The notes: generated by a model not told the origin, from the sequence alone. A DNA stretch of 40,610 nucleotides from BMS3ABIN04 sp965554225 (GCA_965554225.1 CBEVZC010000015.1:1-40610); one strand, 5' to 3'. Positions 25,806 to 34,812 are shown, numbered from the stretch's first letter. Program-made: numbers and translations.

Positions 25806-26174
25806 ATGCAACGAAGAAAAATAATTCCCTACAACCCGAAACTAAAACAACTTGCACGGGACTTAAGAAACAACAGTACAAAATCGGAAGTACTACTATG
25901 GAATTATCTTAAAGGAAAACAACTAAAAGGATATGACTTTCACAGACAAAAACCGATCGGCAATTTTATAGTTGATTTTTTCTGTAATGAATTGATGCTG
26001 GCAATTCAAATAGACGGTGAAAGTCATTATGGTAATGAAGAAAAAGATAAAGAAAGACAAAAAGAAATTGAAAAATTTGGTGTTAACTTCTTAAGATTTG
26101 ATGAGAGTGAGATTTATTATAATTTGGATGATGTGGTTAAAACTATTGAAGAATGGATTGATGAGAATGGTTAA
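25806..26174 (+). CDS. DUF559 (Vsr-like endonuclease fold) protein
   Basis: The 122-residue protein matches the DUF559 family of the restriction-endonuclease-like fold: ARDLRNNSTKSEVLLWNYLKG, then FHRQKPIGNFIVDFFC, LAIQIDGESHY and a C-terminal RFDESEI. The likely metal-site residues are D in IVDFFC, the D and E of IDGESH and the E before LLW, as in Vsr-like nucleases. The open frame extends upstream to a TTG at 25563, but that part is low-complexity and covers the left repeat. The ATG at 25806 gives the usual family length. Family members often sit beside mobile DNA; in vivo function is unknown. Direct repeats bracket it, with decayed genes on both sides. Confidence 0.85.
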   Translation: MQRRKIIPYNPKLKQLARDLRNNSTKSEVLLWNYLKGKQLKGYDFHRQKPIGNFIVDFFCNELMLAIQIDGESHYGNEEKDKERQKEIEKFGVNFLRFDESEIYYNLDDVVKTIEEWIDENG

Positions 26175-26202
26175 ATTTTTCCCAGGTAATCTAAGTTTAT
26201 TG

Positions 26203-26312
26203 ACACACCCCCAAACCCCCTCTCTAGAGGGGACTTTTAAAACATCCCCTCTCGAGAGGGGAACGTCGTAAAGCGACAAGCTTGCCCGCCAGCTTTTTGG
26301 AGGGGGGTGTGT
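26203..26312. repeat. GC-rich nested palindrome element
   Basis: Outer arms ACACACCCCC (26203-26212) and GGGGGTGTGT (26303-26312) pair perfectly. Inside are CCCCTCT/AGAGGGG (26217-26232), the perfect palindrome CCCCTCTCGAGAGGGG (26246-26261) and a small GTCG/CGAC hairpin (26265-26277). It is far more GC-rich than the surroundings. It encodes nothing obvious and looks like a palindromic repeat unit of the REP or MITE type. Confidence 0.75.
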
Positions 26313-26322
26313 TAAAGAATCT

Positions 26323-26417
26323 CCACCATCTTGGTGGACGAATGGTATGTTGCTTTTACCTGCCCGGCGCGGTTCCATTAAAGAAAAGGTGGAAAATTTT
26401 TTAGCACCTTTTAATGG
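26323..26417. repeat. further inverted repeats next to the palindrome element
   Basis: CCACCA/TGGTGG (26323-26337, 3-nt loop) and the longer imperfect pair CCATTAAA..AAAGGTG (26375-26391) with CACCTTTTAATGG (26405-26417). The latter abuts the right direct repeat. Confidence 0.55.
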
Positions 26418-26453
26418 TATTAATAGGTATGTAATTTACCTATTAATGGGTAT
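26418..26453. repeat. right copy of the direct repeat flanking the DUF559 gene
   Basis: Matches the left copy over TATTAATAGGTATG and ends TTAATGGGTAT. Within it, ATTAATAGGTA (26419-26429) and TACCTATTAAT (26437-26447) form a perfect 11-bp inverted repeat with a 7-nt loop. Confidence 0.7.
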
Positions 26454-26665
26454 TTACTAATTCATACATAAATAATAAATTTAATAATGATATTTCTAAT
26501 GAAAACGATTACGAATTTTACTTGATTAAAATTATTCGGGAAAGGGTTGATGAACTATTTTCTACAAGCTGTTAAATGATCAGACAAAACGACTAAAATA
26601 AACTTCCGGTAGAAAAAATTAGGGATGTAAATAATATGTTATCCAACAATAAAGCAGCTTTTGAA

Positions 26666-27257
26666 CTAACTAAATAAATTTTCCAAAGATGTAAAATTTA
26701 TAATTAAATCGTTTTTACGAATTTTATACGAGTCTTTTATAAACGGAGATATACAATAATTAGTCCCTTGAGGATATATTTTTCTAAATGCAATTAAAGA
26801 TTTAGTATTAAAGTTATCGGGATTTATTTTACATTCAATTGCGTCAACTTTATCGTCATTTCTTTATAATTATAAAATCTATTTCTCTTCCGGATTTATC
26901 ACGCCAGTAAAATAAATTTCTTTCTTTTTTAGTTGCTGCAAGAGTAGATGATCCTGTTGCTAAAATTTTCAAACTTGGAAAAGAATCGGTAGCAATTTTT
27001 AATAAATTACTTGGATCAGCCAATTTATGCACTTCATCAAACACAACAATTTTGTTATTATCTAAATCGTTAAAGAATATTTCGGGATCTTCCAACCTCC
27101 TAACAACCGAAGGCAAATCACAATTCATATAAATTGATTAGGGTAACATTTTAGCTAATGTGGTTTTTCCCACATGTCTAACGTCCGACAACCAAACAAT
27201 CGGTCGTTTTTCCCACCCATTTTTAATTTTTTTAATCCAAAATACTCGTTTTATCAT
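26666..27257 (-). pseudogene. AAA_14/DUF4143-type ATPase remnant
   Basis: Read on the minus strand from an ATG at 27257: MIKRVFWIKKIKNGWEKRPI then VWLSDVRHVGKTTLAKMLP. This is the AAA_14 N-terminus, with Walker A altered to SDVRHVGKTT. A TAA (27138-27140) interrupts it. The frame resumes with CDLPSVVRRLEDPEIFF, Walker B IVVFDEVHKL and ILATGSSTLAATKK, then jumps to NLFYWRDKSGREIDFI, so the middle (about 200 residues in intact members) is deleted near 26925. After one more frameshift near 26857 the C-terminal part DKVDAIECKINPDNF through KIRKNDLIINF runs to a stop at 26666-26668. Three lesions show it is dead. Intact members are orphan ATPases of unclear role. Confidence 0.87.
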
Positions 27258-27368
27258 ATTATTTTAAATTATACTTTATAATTAGACGTCCAGATATAAA
27301 GTATACTTTATATAAAGTCAACATATTTTCTAAAATGCAATAAAAGCTCAATTTAATTGTCAGATAAT

Positions 27369-27399
27369 AAAATGGCATCCCTTATGGAAATGCCATTTT
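27369..27399. terminator. terminator after ahcY (may work in both directions)
   Basis: AAAATGGCAT (27369-27378) pairs perfectly with ATGCCATTTT (27390-27399). T-rich sequence follows on either strand. It lies 23 bp beyond the ahcY stop on the minus strand. Confidence 0.8.
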
Positions 27400-27421
27400 T
27401 AATTTAGATATTTACTAAATA

Positions 27422-28852
27422 TTAATATCTATAATGATCCGGTTTGTAAGGTCCTTCAACCGGAACACCGAGATATTCGGATTGTTCTTTTGTAAGTTTT
27501 GTTAAATGAACTCCAAGTTTTTCCAAATGTAAACGAGCAACTTCTTCATCAAGATATTTCGGTAATCTATAAACATCTACTTTGTAATCTTTCTGCCATA
27601 ATTCAATTTGTGCAAGCGTTTGATTTGTAAACGAATTACTCATTACAAACGAAGGGTGCCCCGTTGCATTACCAAGATTAACAAGTCTGCCGTCTGAAAG
27701 TAATATTATAGAATGACCGTCGGGGAATACATATTGATCAACCTGAGGTTTAATGCTAATATGTTCTATTCCCGGGTAGCTCTTTAACTTCTCTACTTGA
27801 ATTTCATTATCAAAATGACCAATGTTACAAACAATTGCACCGTCTTTCATTTTTTCCATATGCTCAATTTTAATAATATCTTTATTTCCGGTTGTAGTTA
27901 CAAAGATATCTCCGACGCTTAAAAATTCCTCAAGTCTTTTAACTTCAAAACCTTCCATAACAGCCTGGAGCGCACAAATAGGATCAATTTCTGTAATATG
28001 AATTCTGGCTCCAAATCCTTGTAAAGATTTTGCCGATCCTTTACCTACATCACCGTAACCGCAAACAACTACATTTTTTCCGGCAACCATTATGTCGGTT
28101 CCTCGTTTAATTCCATCCGCCAAAGATTCTCTACATCCGTATAAATTATCGAATTTAGACTTAGTAACCGAATCATTAACATTAATAGCAGGAAATAGAA
28201 GTTTGCCGGCTTCTTTCATTTGGTATAAGCGATGCACTCCGGTTGTTGTTTCTTCCGAAACACCTCTAATTTCATTTGCTATTTTATGCCATTTATCATT
28301 AGTTTCGTTGTAAGTAGATTTCAATTTTTTGAAAAGTTCAATTTCATCTTCAGAAAGATATTCTTTATCTAAGATAGAAGGATTATCTTCAGCTTCAACT
28401 CCTTTGTGAATCATAAGGGTTGCATCTCCGCCGTCATCAACAATAATATTAGGACCGGAACCGTCGGGCCAAGTTAGCGCACGTTCCGTACACCACCAGT
28501 ATTCTTCTAATGTTTCACCTTTCCATGCATAAACCGGCACACCGGCTTCGGCAATTGCCGCTGCCGCATGGTCTTGAGTAGAATAGATATTGCAGCTCGC
28601 CCAGCGAACATCCGCGCCTAGTTCAGTTAAAGTTTCTATCAGTACTGCGGTCTGAATTGTCATGTGAAGTGAGCCCATGATTTTAGCACCTTTCAAAGGT
28701 TTTGTTTCCCCGTATTTCTCACGCAGCGCTATTAAACCGGGCATTTCCTTTTCTGCCAAGCTAATTTCTTTTCTTCCCCAATTTGCTAAAGATATATCTT
28801 TAATTTTATACTTAAGGGTATTTACATCATTATTTAAAATGTCTTGTTCCAT
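27422..28852 (-). CDS. ahcY: adenosylhomocysteinase
   Basis: The 476-residue protein hydrolyses S-adenosylhomocysteine to adenosine and homocysteine, clearing the product inhibitor of methyltransferases. Diagnostic segments are IKDISLANWGRKEISLAEKE at the start, GSLHMTIQTAVLIETL, WASCNIYSTQDHAAAAI, the NAD-binding loop VCGYGDVGKGSAKSLQGFGA, GHFDNEI and the C-terminal KPDHYRY that contacts NAD of the partner subunit. It starts 2 bp after the metK stop, so the two form a tight operon. Length and motifs are full. It has a clear terminator downstream. Confidence 0.98.
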   Translation of the reverse strand: MEQDILNNDVNTLKYKIKDISLANWGRKEISLAEKEMPGLIALREKYGETKPLKGAKIMGSLHMTIQTAVLIETLTELGADVRWASCNIYSTQDHAAAAIAEAGVPVYAWKGETLEEYWWCTERALTWPDGSGPNIIVDDGGDATLMIHKGVEAEDNPSILDKEYLSEDEIELFKKLKSTYNETNDKWHKIANEIRGVSEETTTGVHRLYQMKEAGKLLFPAINVNDSVTKSKFDNLYGCRESLADGIKRGTDIMVAGKNVVVCGYGDVGKGSAKSLQGFGARIHITEIDPICALQAVMEGFEVKRLEEFLSVGDIFVTTTGNKDIIKIEHMEKMKDGAIVCNIGHFDNEIQVEKLKSYPGIEHISIKPQVDQYVFPDGHSIILLSDGRLVNLGNATGHPSFVMSNSFTNQTLAQIELWQKDYKVDVYRLPKYLDEEVARLHLEKLGVHLTKLTKEQSEYLGVPVEGPYKPDHYRY

Positions 28853-28854
28853 TT

Positions 28855-30012
28855 CTATTTTCCTTTGCTAGTTTTATATTTTTTAAATTTCGGTACCAAA
28901 TCTAACTTCTCCCATGTAAAGTCTTTATCGTTTCTTCCAAAGTGACCGTAGGCAGTAGTTTTTTTATATATTGGTCTTGCTAACTTTAGTCTTTTAATTA
29001 TTCCATTAGGAGTTAAATCAACTTCTTTCATTATCATTTCTTCTATTTCTACATCCGGTATAACTCCGGTTCCGTTTGTATCAACATGAACGGAAACAGG
29101 TTCTACAACTCCAATTGCGTAAGCTAACTGTACCAAACACTCTTTAGCTAATTTTAAAGCAACAACATTTTTAGCAATATGTCTGGCCGCATACGTAGCA
29201 CTTCTGTCAACTTTTGACGGATCTTTCCCCGAGAATGCTCCGCCGCCGTGAGGAGCCCAACCGCCGTACGTATCCACTATAATCTTTCTACCGGTCAAAC
29301 CGCTATCTCCATGTGGTCCCCCAATTTCAAAACGACCGGTGGGATTTACAAAATATTTTGTCTTTTTATCAAGATACTTTGCAGGAATAACTTTCTTAAT
29401 TACATTTTTAATTACATCGGCTTTAATTTTACTTTGACGCACATTTCCGTCATGCTGAGTGGAAATAACAACAGCATCAACTCTCAGCGGTTTGTTATTG
29501 TCGTCATATTCAATTGTAACTTGAGATTTAGCGTCCGGTCTTAAATAAGGCATTAATTTGGGTGTTCTCTTTCTAATATTCGATAACTTTTTAACTAACT
29601 TATGCGCATATACAATCGGCATCGGCATATACTCTGCTGTTTGATCGCATGCATAACCGAACATTAGTCCCTGATCACCTGCTCCCCCTTTATCAACTCC
29701 CATTGCAATATCGGGTGATTGAGAATGAATTGCATTTAATACAGAACAAGATTCGGAATCGAATTTATAATCTGCTTCCGTATAACCGATTTCTTTTACT
29801 ATTTTTCTGGCTATTGTGGGAATATCAACATATGCGGTTGTAGTAACTTCGCCGCCGATCAAAACCAAACCGGTTGTAACAAATGTTTCGCAAGCTACTC
29901 TTGCTTTCGGATCTTGTTTTAAAATTTCATCGAGCACCCCGTCAGAAATAGCATCCGCTACTTTATCAGGATGTCCTTCGGATACTGATTCCGATGTAAA
30001 TAAATAAGACAT
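28855..30012 (-). CDS. metK: S-adenosylmethionine synthetase
   Basis: The 385-residue enzyme makes S-adenosylmethionine from methionine and ATP. Motifs include TSESVSEGHPDKVADAISD, the GAGDQGLMFGYA loop, the phosphate-binding GGAFSGKDPSKVDRSA segment (about 260-275) and RHIAKNVVALKLA. It forms a two-gene operon with ahcY, supplying and recycling the methyl donor. AGAGG lies before the ATG. The 163-bp gap to the divergent FabK-like gene should hold both promoters; I see no SAM-riboswitch-like fold in it. Full length. Confidence 0.98.
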   Translation of the reverse strand: MSYLFTSESVSEGHPDKVADAISDGVLDEILKQDPKARVACETFVTTGLVLIGGEVTTTAYVDIPTIARKIVKEIGYTEADYKFDSESCSVLNAIHSQSPDIAMGVDKGGAGDQGLMFGYACDQTAEYMPMPIVYAHKLVKKLSNIRKRTPKLMPYLRPDAKSQVTIEYDDNNKPLRVDAVVISTQHDGNVRQSKIKADVIKNVIKKVIPAKYLDKKTKYFVNPTGRFEIGGPHGDSGLTGRKIIVDTYGGWAPHGGGAFSGKDPSKVDRSATYAARHIAKNVVALKLAKECLVQLAYAIGVVEPVSVHVDTNGTGVIPDVEIEEMIMKEVDLTPNGIIKRLKLARPIYKKTTAYGHFGRNDKDFTWEKLDLVPKFKKYKTSKGK

Positions 30013-30175
30013 TTAGGCCTCTGTTAAGTAATTGTTATATATTTAATTATAATATTTTAAGCAAAGAGTAAACTTATAGAAATTCGTTCCTATATTCAAA
30101 TTATATTGGATAATCGATATTTATATTCATAGTTTTAACTTGATTAGTAATTTTTAATAAAACAATTATAGAACG

Positions 30176-31129
30176 ATGAAAATATCTAATAAAGTAACAA
30201 ATTTATTTAAAATTGAATATCCTATAATACAAGCGGGAATGGTTTGGGTTTCCGGGTGGAAATTAGCATCCGCAGTATCAAATAACGGTGGACTAGGACT
30301 AATAGGAGCAGGATCTATGAAACCCGAATTACTGCGCGAGCACATTAAAAATTGTAAAAATGCCACCGATAAGCCGTTTGGAGTTAATATTCCTCTTTTG
30401 CGCAGTGATGCCGAAGATTTGGTAAAAGTTACAATTGAAGAAAATGTTAAAACTGTTTTTACATCTGCCGGTCATCCCGGAAAATTTATTGACATTTTAA
30501 AAAAGAATAATATTAATGTTGTTCATGTTGTACCGTCGTTAAAATTTGCAAAGAAAGCCGAAAGCGTAGGCTGCGATGCAATAGTTGGGGAAGGCGTAGA
30601 AGCCGGCGGACATAATGGAGCTGATGAAATCACAACTTTCTGTCTAATCCCCGAACTAGTCGATTCGCTAAGTATTCCGGTAATAGCTGCCGGAGGTATT
30701 GCAGACGGAAGAGGAATTTTAGCCGCACTGGCTCTCGGCGCCGAAGGAGTGCAAATTGGGACCCGTTTTGCTGCAACCGTTGAGTCTTCGGCTCATTCCA
30801 ATTATAAAAAAATGTTAGTTGAAACTAAAGAAAACGATACTGTATTAATTTTGAAAAAAATCGGTTTGGCACGCGTTATTAAAAATCAATTCAGCAATTC
30901 AGCTGCTCAATTGGAAAGCAGCGGAGCAAGTAACGAAGATCTATTACGTTTACTTGACAAAAAAAGAGAGAAATTAGGGATTTTTGAGGGCGATTTGGAA
31001 AACGGAATGATTGAAGCAGGTCAAAGTGTTGGACAAATTGATAAAATTCTTACCGTAAAAGAACTCTTTAAAAAACTAATAACTGAATTTGACGACTCTT
31101 TTCAAAATCTAAAAAAAGAAGTCCATTAG
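30176..31129 (+). CDS. FabK/nitronate monooxygenase-like flavoprotein
   Basis: The 317-residue TIM-barrel FMN protein belongs to the NMO/FabK group. Motifs are YPIIQAGMVWVSGWKLA, SNNGGLGLIGAGSM, the active-site segment GEGVEAGGHNGAD (His at about 143), PVIAAGGIADGRGILAALALG and GVQIGTRFAATVESSAH. The last three resemble FabK enoyl-ACP reductase more than class I nitronate monooxygenase. Either it does the final step of fatty-acid elongation or it oxidises alkyl nitronates; sequence alone does not decide. Divergent from metK, followed 95 bp later by the Cys-containing conserved gene. Confidence 0.9.
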   Translation: MKISNKVTNLFKIEYPIIQAGMVWVSGWKLASAVSNNGGLGLIGAGSMKPELLREHIKNCKNATDKPFGVNIPLLRSDAEDLVKVTIEENVKTVFTSAGHPGKFIDILKKNNINVVHVVPSLKFAKKAESVGCDAIVGEGVEAGGHNGADEITTFCLIPELVDSLSIPVIAAGGIADGRGILAALALGAEGVQIGTRFAATVESSAHSNYKKMLVETKENDTVLILKKIGLARVIKNQFSNSAAQLESSGASNEDLLRLLDKKREKLGIFEGDLENGMIEAGQSVGQIDKILTVKELFKKLITEFDDSFQNLKKEVH

Positions 31130-31223
31130 AAAATTACGACCTATTACATTCTGTCTTTCTAATTATTTAAGTTTTTTATATTTTATTACTATATTTTATA
31201 AACAATTTGGATGTAATTTTAAA

Positions 31224-31928
31224 ATGCCGGAAAATAATATTTTAAAATTCAGCTACACTTTTGAGAGCGTTGAAGGAAACAATAAAAAGTTCGAAATTAA
31301 TATTGACCCTCAAGCTTTAGAAGTAATTCGAGAACAAGAAAATAACTTGCCCGAATGGACCAAATTAAAAAGCTTTAAGTGTCCGCATTGCCCGTTAGAT
31401 GAAGATAAAAATGAATACTGTCCCCTTGCAATAAGTATAAGACAAGTTTTATTGTTTTTCAACGACGTTCCCTCATACGAAAAAACAAAAGTTACCGTTA
31501 ACGCTAAAGAAAGACAATATGTTAAAAATGTTGCTATACAAACCGGTGTAAGCAGCTTAATGGGAATAATTATGCCTACAAGCGGCTGCCCGATTTTAGC
31601 AAAACTAAAGCCGCTGGTCAAATTTCATTTGCCATTCTCTACAATTGAAGAAACTGAATTCAAAGTCTTCTCGATGTATTTACTTGCGCAATATTTTAAA
31701 ATGAAAAACGGCAAAGAGCCTGATTGGGAAATGAAAAATCTGAATGAAATTTATAACGAAATACTAATTCTTAACCAAAATGTTGCTGAAAAAATTTCAA
31801 AGATTGAAGCTATGGATGCAGGAATAAACGCAGTTGTGATCTTAAATAATTTTGCCGACTCAGTTACTTTCGGGCTTGATACCCAAGACCTTTCCCATTT
31901 AGAAGGATTTTTTAAAGAACTAATCTAG
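31224..31928 (+). CDS. conserved Cys-containing protein (possibly DUF6901)
   Basis: The 234-residue soluble protein has two conserved-looking Cys regions: FKCPHCPLDEDKNEYCPLA (about residues 51-69) and MGIIMPTSGCPILAKLKPLV followed by FHLPFST (about 112-140). The pattern matches, from memory, a family listed as DUF6901, but I am not certain of the number. The first Cys trio could bind a metal or be redox active. No signal peptide and no membrane helix. The C-terminal part is helical and acidic. It lies 24 bp ahead of the DUF1207-like gene, so it may share an operon with the envelope pair. Function unknown. Confidence 0.7.
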   Translation: MPENNILKFSYTFESVEGNNKKFEINIDPQALEVIREQENNLPEWTKLKSFKCPHCPLDEDKNEYCPLAISIRQVLLFFNDVPSYEKTKVTVNAKERQYVKNVAIQTGVSSLMGIIMPTSGCPILAKLKPLVKFHLPFSTIEETEFKVFSMYLLAQYFKMKNGKEPDWEMKNLNEIYNEILILNQNVAEKISKIEAMDAGINAVVILNNFADSVTFGLDTQDLSHLEGFFKELI

Positions 31929-31952
31929 TTATTTTGATCGAACGAAATTTAT

Positions 31953-32762
31953 ATGAAACTCAAACAAATTCTTATTTTCATACTGCTAATTTTTAATTTT
32001 TCCAAACTTACTTCTGCACAAAATTTTAATATTGACGTTTTCCCAAACTCAAAATTATATGAAAAATATTTTGCCGATGCATTATCACCTCAATTTTCAA
32101 TATCAAAACATTTTGAATCGACTCAATGGTTTGGAAACGTAGGAGGTGAACTTCCCATTTTTAATGTTGGTGTTTCAAATCTTTTATTGCAGTCCTCAAT
32201 TAACACAACCGTTTTTAATACTCTTATTAAAACTCCAGGACATATACAGGTTTTTACAGTTGATTACCGGGTTGATTTTACCTTTGACACGGAAATTTCA
32301 AAATATTTATTTGCCCGATTTATTTGGGGACACGTAAGCGCTCATTTTTCCGATGACGGAATAACCCAACTAAAACACTTCCCCATAAGTTATGTTAGAG
32401 ATTATATCGGTCTGCACTTTGAAAGGAGACTACCATCGCTTAACGGAAAATTTTATATAGGAAGCTTTATTAATTTTCACAACGAACCGGCGTTGGATAA
32501 ACACACAACCTTTCAGGTCGGCGGTGATGGGGGAATAAATATTGGGAATAAGATTTTAATCTATGCAGCCATCGATATAAAAATAAAATCGGAAGTAAAT
32601 AACGGAACGACACAAAGTTACCAACTCGGACTAAGATTCCCATACGGGGAAAAGATGTATTTTAGGTTGGCTTATACTCATCGCAGAGGATTTGAAGAAA
32701 GAGGTCAGCTCTACAATCTAAAAGATAATAAAAACTTATTAGGTCTTTTCATTGATTTCTAA
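31953..32762 (+). CDS. DUF1207-like envelope protein
   Basis: The 269-residue protein begins with a signal peptide (about residues 1-22, ending TSAQ) and has a barrel-like pattern: FEISKH-type strands, GNVGGELPIFNVG, VFTVDYRVDFTF, ARFIWGHVSAHFSDDG, GLHFERRLP, and a C-terminal Phe (LFIDF). The order of the VDYR and H-S-HFSDD segments resembles DUF1207, which has a YR-xxHxSSHxGD-type layout. It is probably an outer-membrane beta-barrel of unknown function. Its end overlaps the likely start of the next gene by 11 bp, a coupled pair. Confidence 0.75.
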   Translation: MKLKQILIFILLIFNFSKLTSAQNFNIDVFPNSKLYEKYFADALSPQFSISKHFESTQWFGNVGGELPIFNVGVSNLLLQSSINTTVFNTLIKTPGHIQVFTVDYRVDFTFDTEISKYLFARFIWGHVSAHFSDDGITQLKHFPISYVRDYIGLHFERRLPSLNGKFYIGSFINFHNEPALDKHTTFQVGGDGGINIGNKILIYAAIDIKIKSEVNNGTTQSYQLGLRFPYGEKMYFRLAYTHRRGFEERGQLYNLKDNKNLLGLFIDF

Positions 32763-33612
32763 ATTTCAAAAAATAGCTATCATATTTATCATCTTAATTT
32801 TTTTTATTAAAATAAATGCTCAAGAAAAACCGGCTAAACCATTTTTTAACAGAAAAAATATTTCCATAATTTCTATTTCCGGTGTACTTGGGTTTACGTT
32901 AGTCGACTCATACATCGCTTGGTGGAAAGATGATTTTAAACCGTTTAACTTCTACAAACAGCCTGCCGGTAAAGATTGGTTTAATGAACCCGGAATTTTA
33001 GGAATCGATAAAGTCGGACATTTTTATACCTCATATTTCTTCTACAAGGAATCTAAAAATATTCTATTGTGGGGCGGTCATTCCGAAAGTTTTGCCAAGT
33101 GGTTTTCTTTCGGTGCAAGCAGCGGAATAGCTTTGTTAATTGAGTTAGGAGACGGATTTTCAAATTTCGGTTTTGATTACCAGGATTTGATTTTTAATCT
33201 TGGCGGATTGACTTACGGATTTCTGCAGGATCAAATCCCGTTCCTTAACAATTTTAACATTAAATGGAGTTTTATTCCGACAAAGGGATTTAGATTTCCT
33301 CCCCGCTTTACCGAAGATTATGATGCGCATATTTATTGGCTTACTATAAACATGCATAATCTGATTGGGAATAAATTGGGATTTGAATGGCCCGAGCTTA
33401 TTCAACCCGCTGTTGGTTTCAGTGTGGCAAATAACGGAAGCAGACGGGAGTTTGTATTTGGTATTGATTTTAACTTTGCTTCGTTATTTAGCCCTTCAAA
33501 TAATAATTCCAAACTAATTAAAAATACAATTGATCTCTTTCACTTCCCCGCACCCGGTATAAAATACTCCAAATATCACAAACCGGAATATCGCTTATTT
33601 TTGTTCAATTAA
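32752..33612 (+). CDS. DUF2279-like envelope protein
   Basis: The 286-residue protein starts with TTG at 32752, inside the end of the DUF1207-like gene. No ATG ahead of the signal peptide exists (FQKIAIIFIILIFFIKINAQ). The core has YIAWWKDDFKPFNF, GIDKVGHFYTSYFFYK and LIELGDGFSNFGFDYQDLIFNLGG. The DKxGHF and D.GF..GD..NL patterns fit the DUF2279 family, thought to be periplasmic or outer-membrane lipoproteins or barrels. There is no lipobox here. Function is unknown; the tight coupling to the DUF1207-like gene suggests the two act together. The dxr gene follows 39 bp later. Confidence 0.77.
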   Translation: MISKFQKIAIIFIILIFFIKINAQEKPAKPFFNRKNISIISISGVLGFTLVDSYIAWWKDDFKPFNFYKQPAGKDWFNEPGILGIDKVGHFYTSYFFYKESKNILLWGGHSESFAKWFSFGASSGIALLIELGDGFSNFGFDYQDLIFNLGGLTYGFLQDQIPFLNNFNIKWSFIPTKGFRFPPRFTEDYDAHIYWLTINMHNLIGNKLGFEWPELIQPAVGFSVANNGSRREFVFGIDFNFASLFSPSNNNSKLIKNTIDLFHFPAPGIKYSKYHKPEYRLFLFN

Positions 33613-33651
33613 TTTAGTATTATTAATAGTTTAAAAACTTTTAAAATTGGT

Positions 33652-34797
33652 ATGAAACGTATTACAATATTAGGGTCCACAGGATCGATAGGATTAAATA
33701 CATTAGATGTTGTGAAAAATCTTAATGATAAATTCGTAATTGAGGCAATTACAGCTAATAACAATATTAATTTGCTTGAAAAGCAGATTCTTGAATTCAA
33801 ACCTTTATTTGCTGTAGTAAAAAACAAGGACAAAGCTGCCGAACTTAGAAACAGAGTTGGAAATATTTGTACAATTCTGGAAGGAGAAGAAGGACTGATT
33901 GAAATTGCACGAAACGGTAATTATGATATCCTTGTTTCCGCTCTTGTAGGATTTGCAGGATTATTTCCAACTATTGAGGGTATCAAACGAGGCAAAAGAA
34001 TTGCTCTGGCAAACAAAGAAACCCTTGTTGCTGCCGGAGAAATTGTGATTGATTTATTAAATAAAAATAATGCGGAATTACTTCCGGTCGATTCGGAACA
34101 TAGTGCAATTTTCCAATGTCTTGTAGGCGAAAAGTACAACGAAATAAAAAAACTAATTGTTACTGCTTCCGGCGGACCGTTTTTGAATAAATCTGTAGAT
34201 GACTTAAAAACAGCAACTATTGAACAAGCGCTAAATCACCCCAACTGGAATATGGGAAACAAAGTAACTATAGATTCTGCAACAATGATGAACAAAGGGC
34301 TCGAGGTAATTGAGGCGCATTGGCTTTTTAACCTGAACAGAGATAAAATTGATGTCGTAATTCAGCCTCAATCCATAATTCATTCTATGGTAGAGTTTAT
34401 TGACGGATCAATTAAAGCACAATTAAGCATTCCCGATATGCGCATTCCAATCCAATACGCACTAACTTACCCTGAGAGGTTAGAGAGTAATTTCGTAAAA
34501 ACGGATTTCCCTAAATTGCACGAATTATCATTTTTTGAACCGGACGAGGAGAAGTTTAAATGTTTAAGTTTAGCCTTTAATGCAATGGAACTGGGAGGTG
34601 TAACTCCCTGTATACTAAATGCGGCAAACGAAATTGCAGTAGAAAAATTTCTAGGGGGAAAAATTTCTTTTATTCAAATACCTCAATTAATCGAAGAATC
34701 TCTAAACAAAGTCTCAAACAATTTCGATTTAAATTTAGAAACAATTTTAGAATGCGACCATCAAACTAGGGAATTGGCATCAAAAATTTTTAACTAA
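33652..34797 (+). CDS. dxr: 1-deoxy-D-xylulose 5-phosphate reductoisomerase
   Basis: The 381-residue enzyme makes 2-C-methyl-D-erythritol 4-phosphate from DXP with NADPH, the first committed step of the non-mevalonate isoprenoid pathway. It shows the N-terminal GSTGSIGLNTLDVV loop, ALANKETLVAAG, the metal/substrate region VDSEHSAIFQCL (about 145-156), ASGGPF, HPNWNMGNKVTIDSATMMNK and GLEVIEAHWLF. All are standard, and the length is normal. It lies 15 bp upstream of rseP, an arrangement common in bacteria. Confidence 0.98.
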   Translation: MKRITILGSTGSIGLNTLDVVKNLNDKFVIEAITANNNINLLEKQILEFKPLFAVVKNKDKAAELRNRVGNICTILEGEEGLIEIARNGNYDILVSALVGFAGLFPTIEGIKRGKRIALANKETLVAAGEIVIDLLNKNNAELLPVDSEHSAIFQCLVGEKYNEIKKLIVTASGGPFLNKSVDDLKTATIEQALNHPNWNMGNKVTIDSATMMNKGLEVIEAHWLFNLNRDKIDVVIQPQSIIHSMVEFIDGSIKAQLSIPDMRIPIQYALTYPERLESNFVKTDFPKLHELSFFEPDEEKFKCLSLAFNAMELGGVTPCILNAANEIAVEKFLGGKISFIQIPQLIEESLNKVSNNFDLNLETILECDHQTRELASKIFN

Positions 34798-34812
34798 GGA
34801 GATTAGATTTTC

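Noticed and set aside
30013..30175. SAM riboswitch upstream of metK
   Set aside because: The 163-bp gap is AT-rich and I could not find paired stems or conserved cores of SAM riboswitches.
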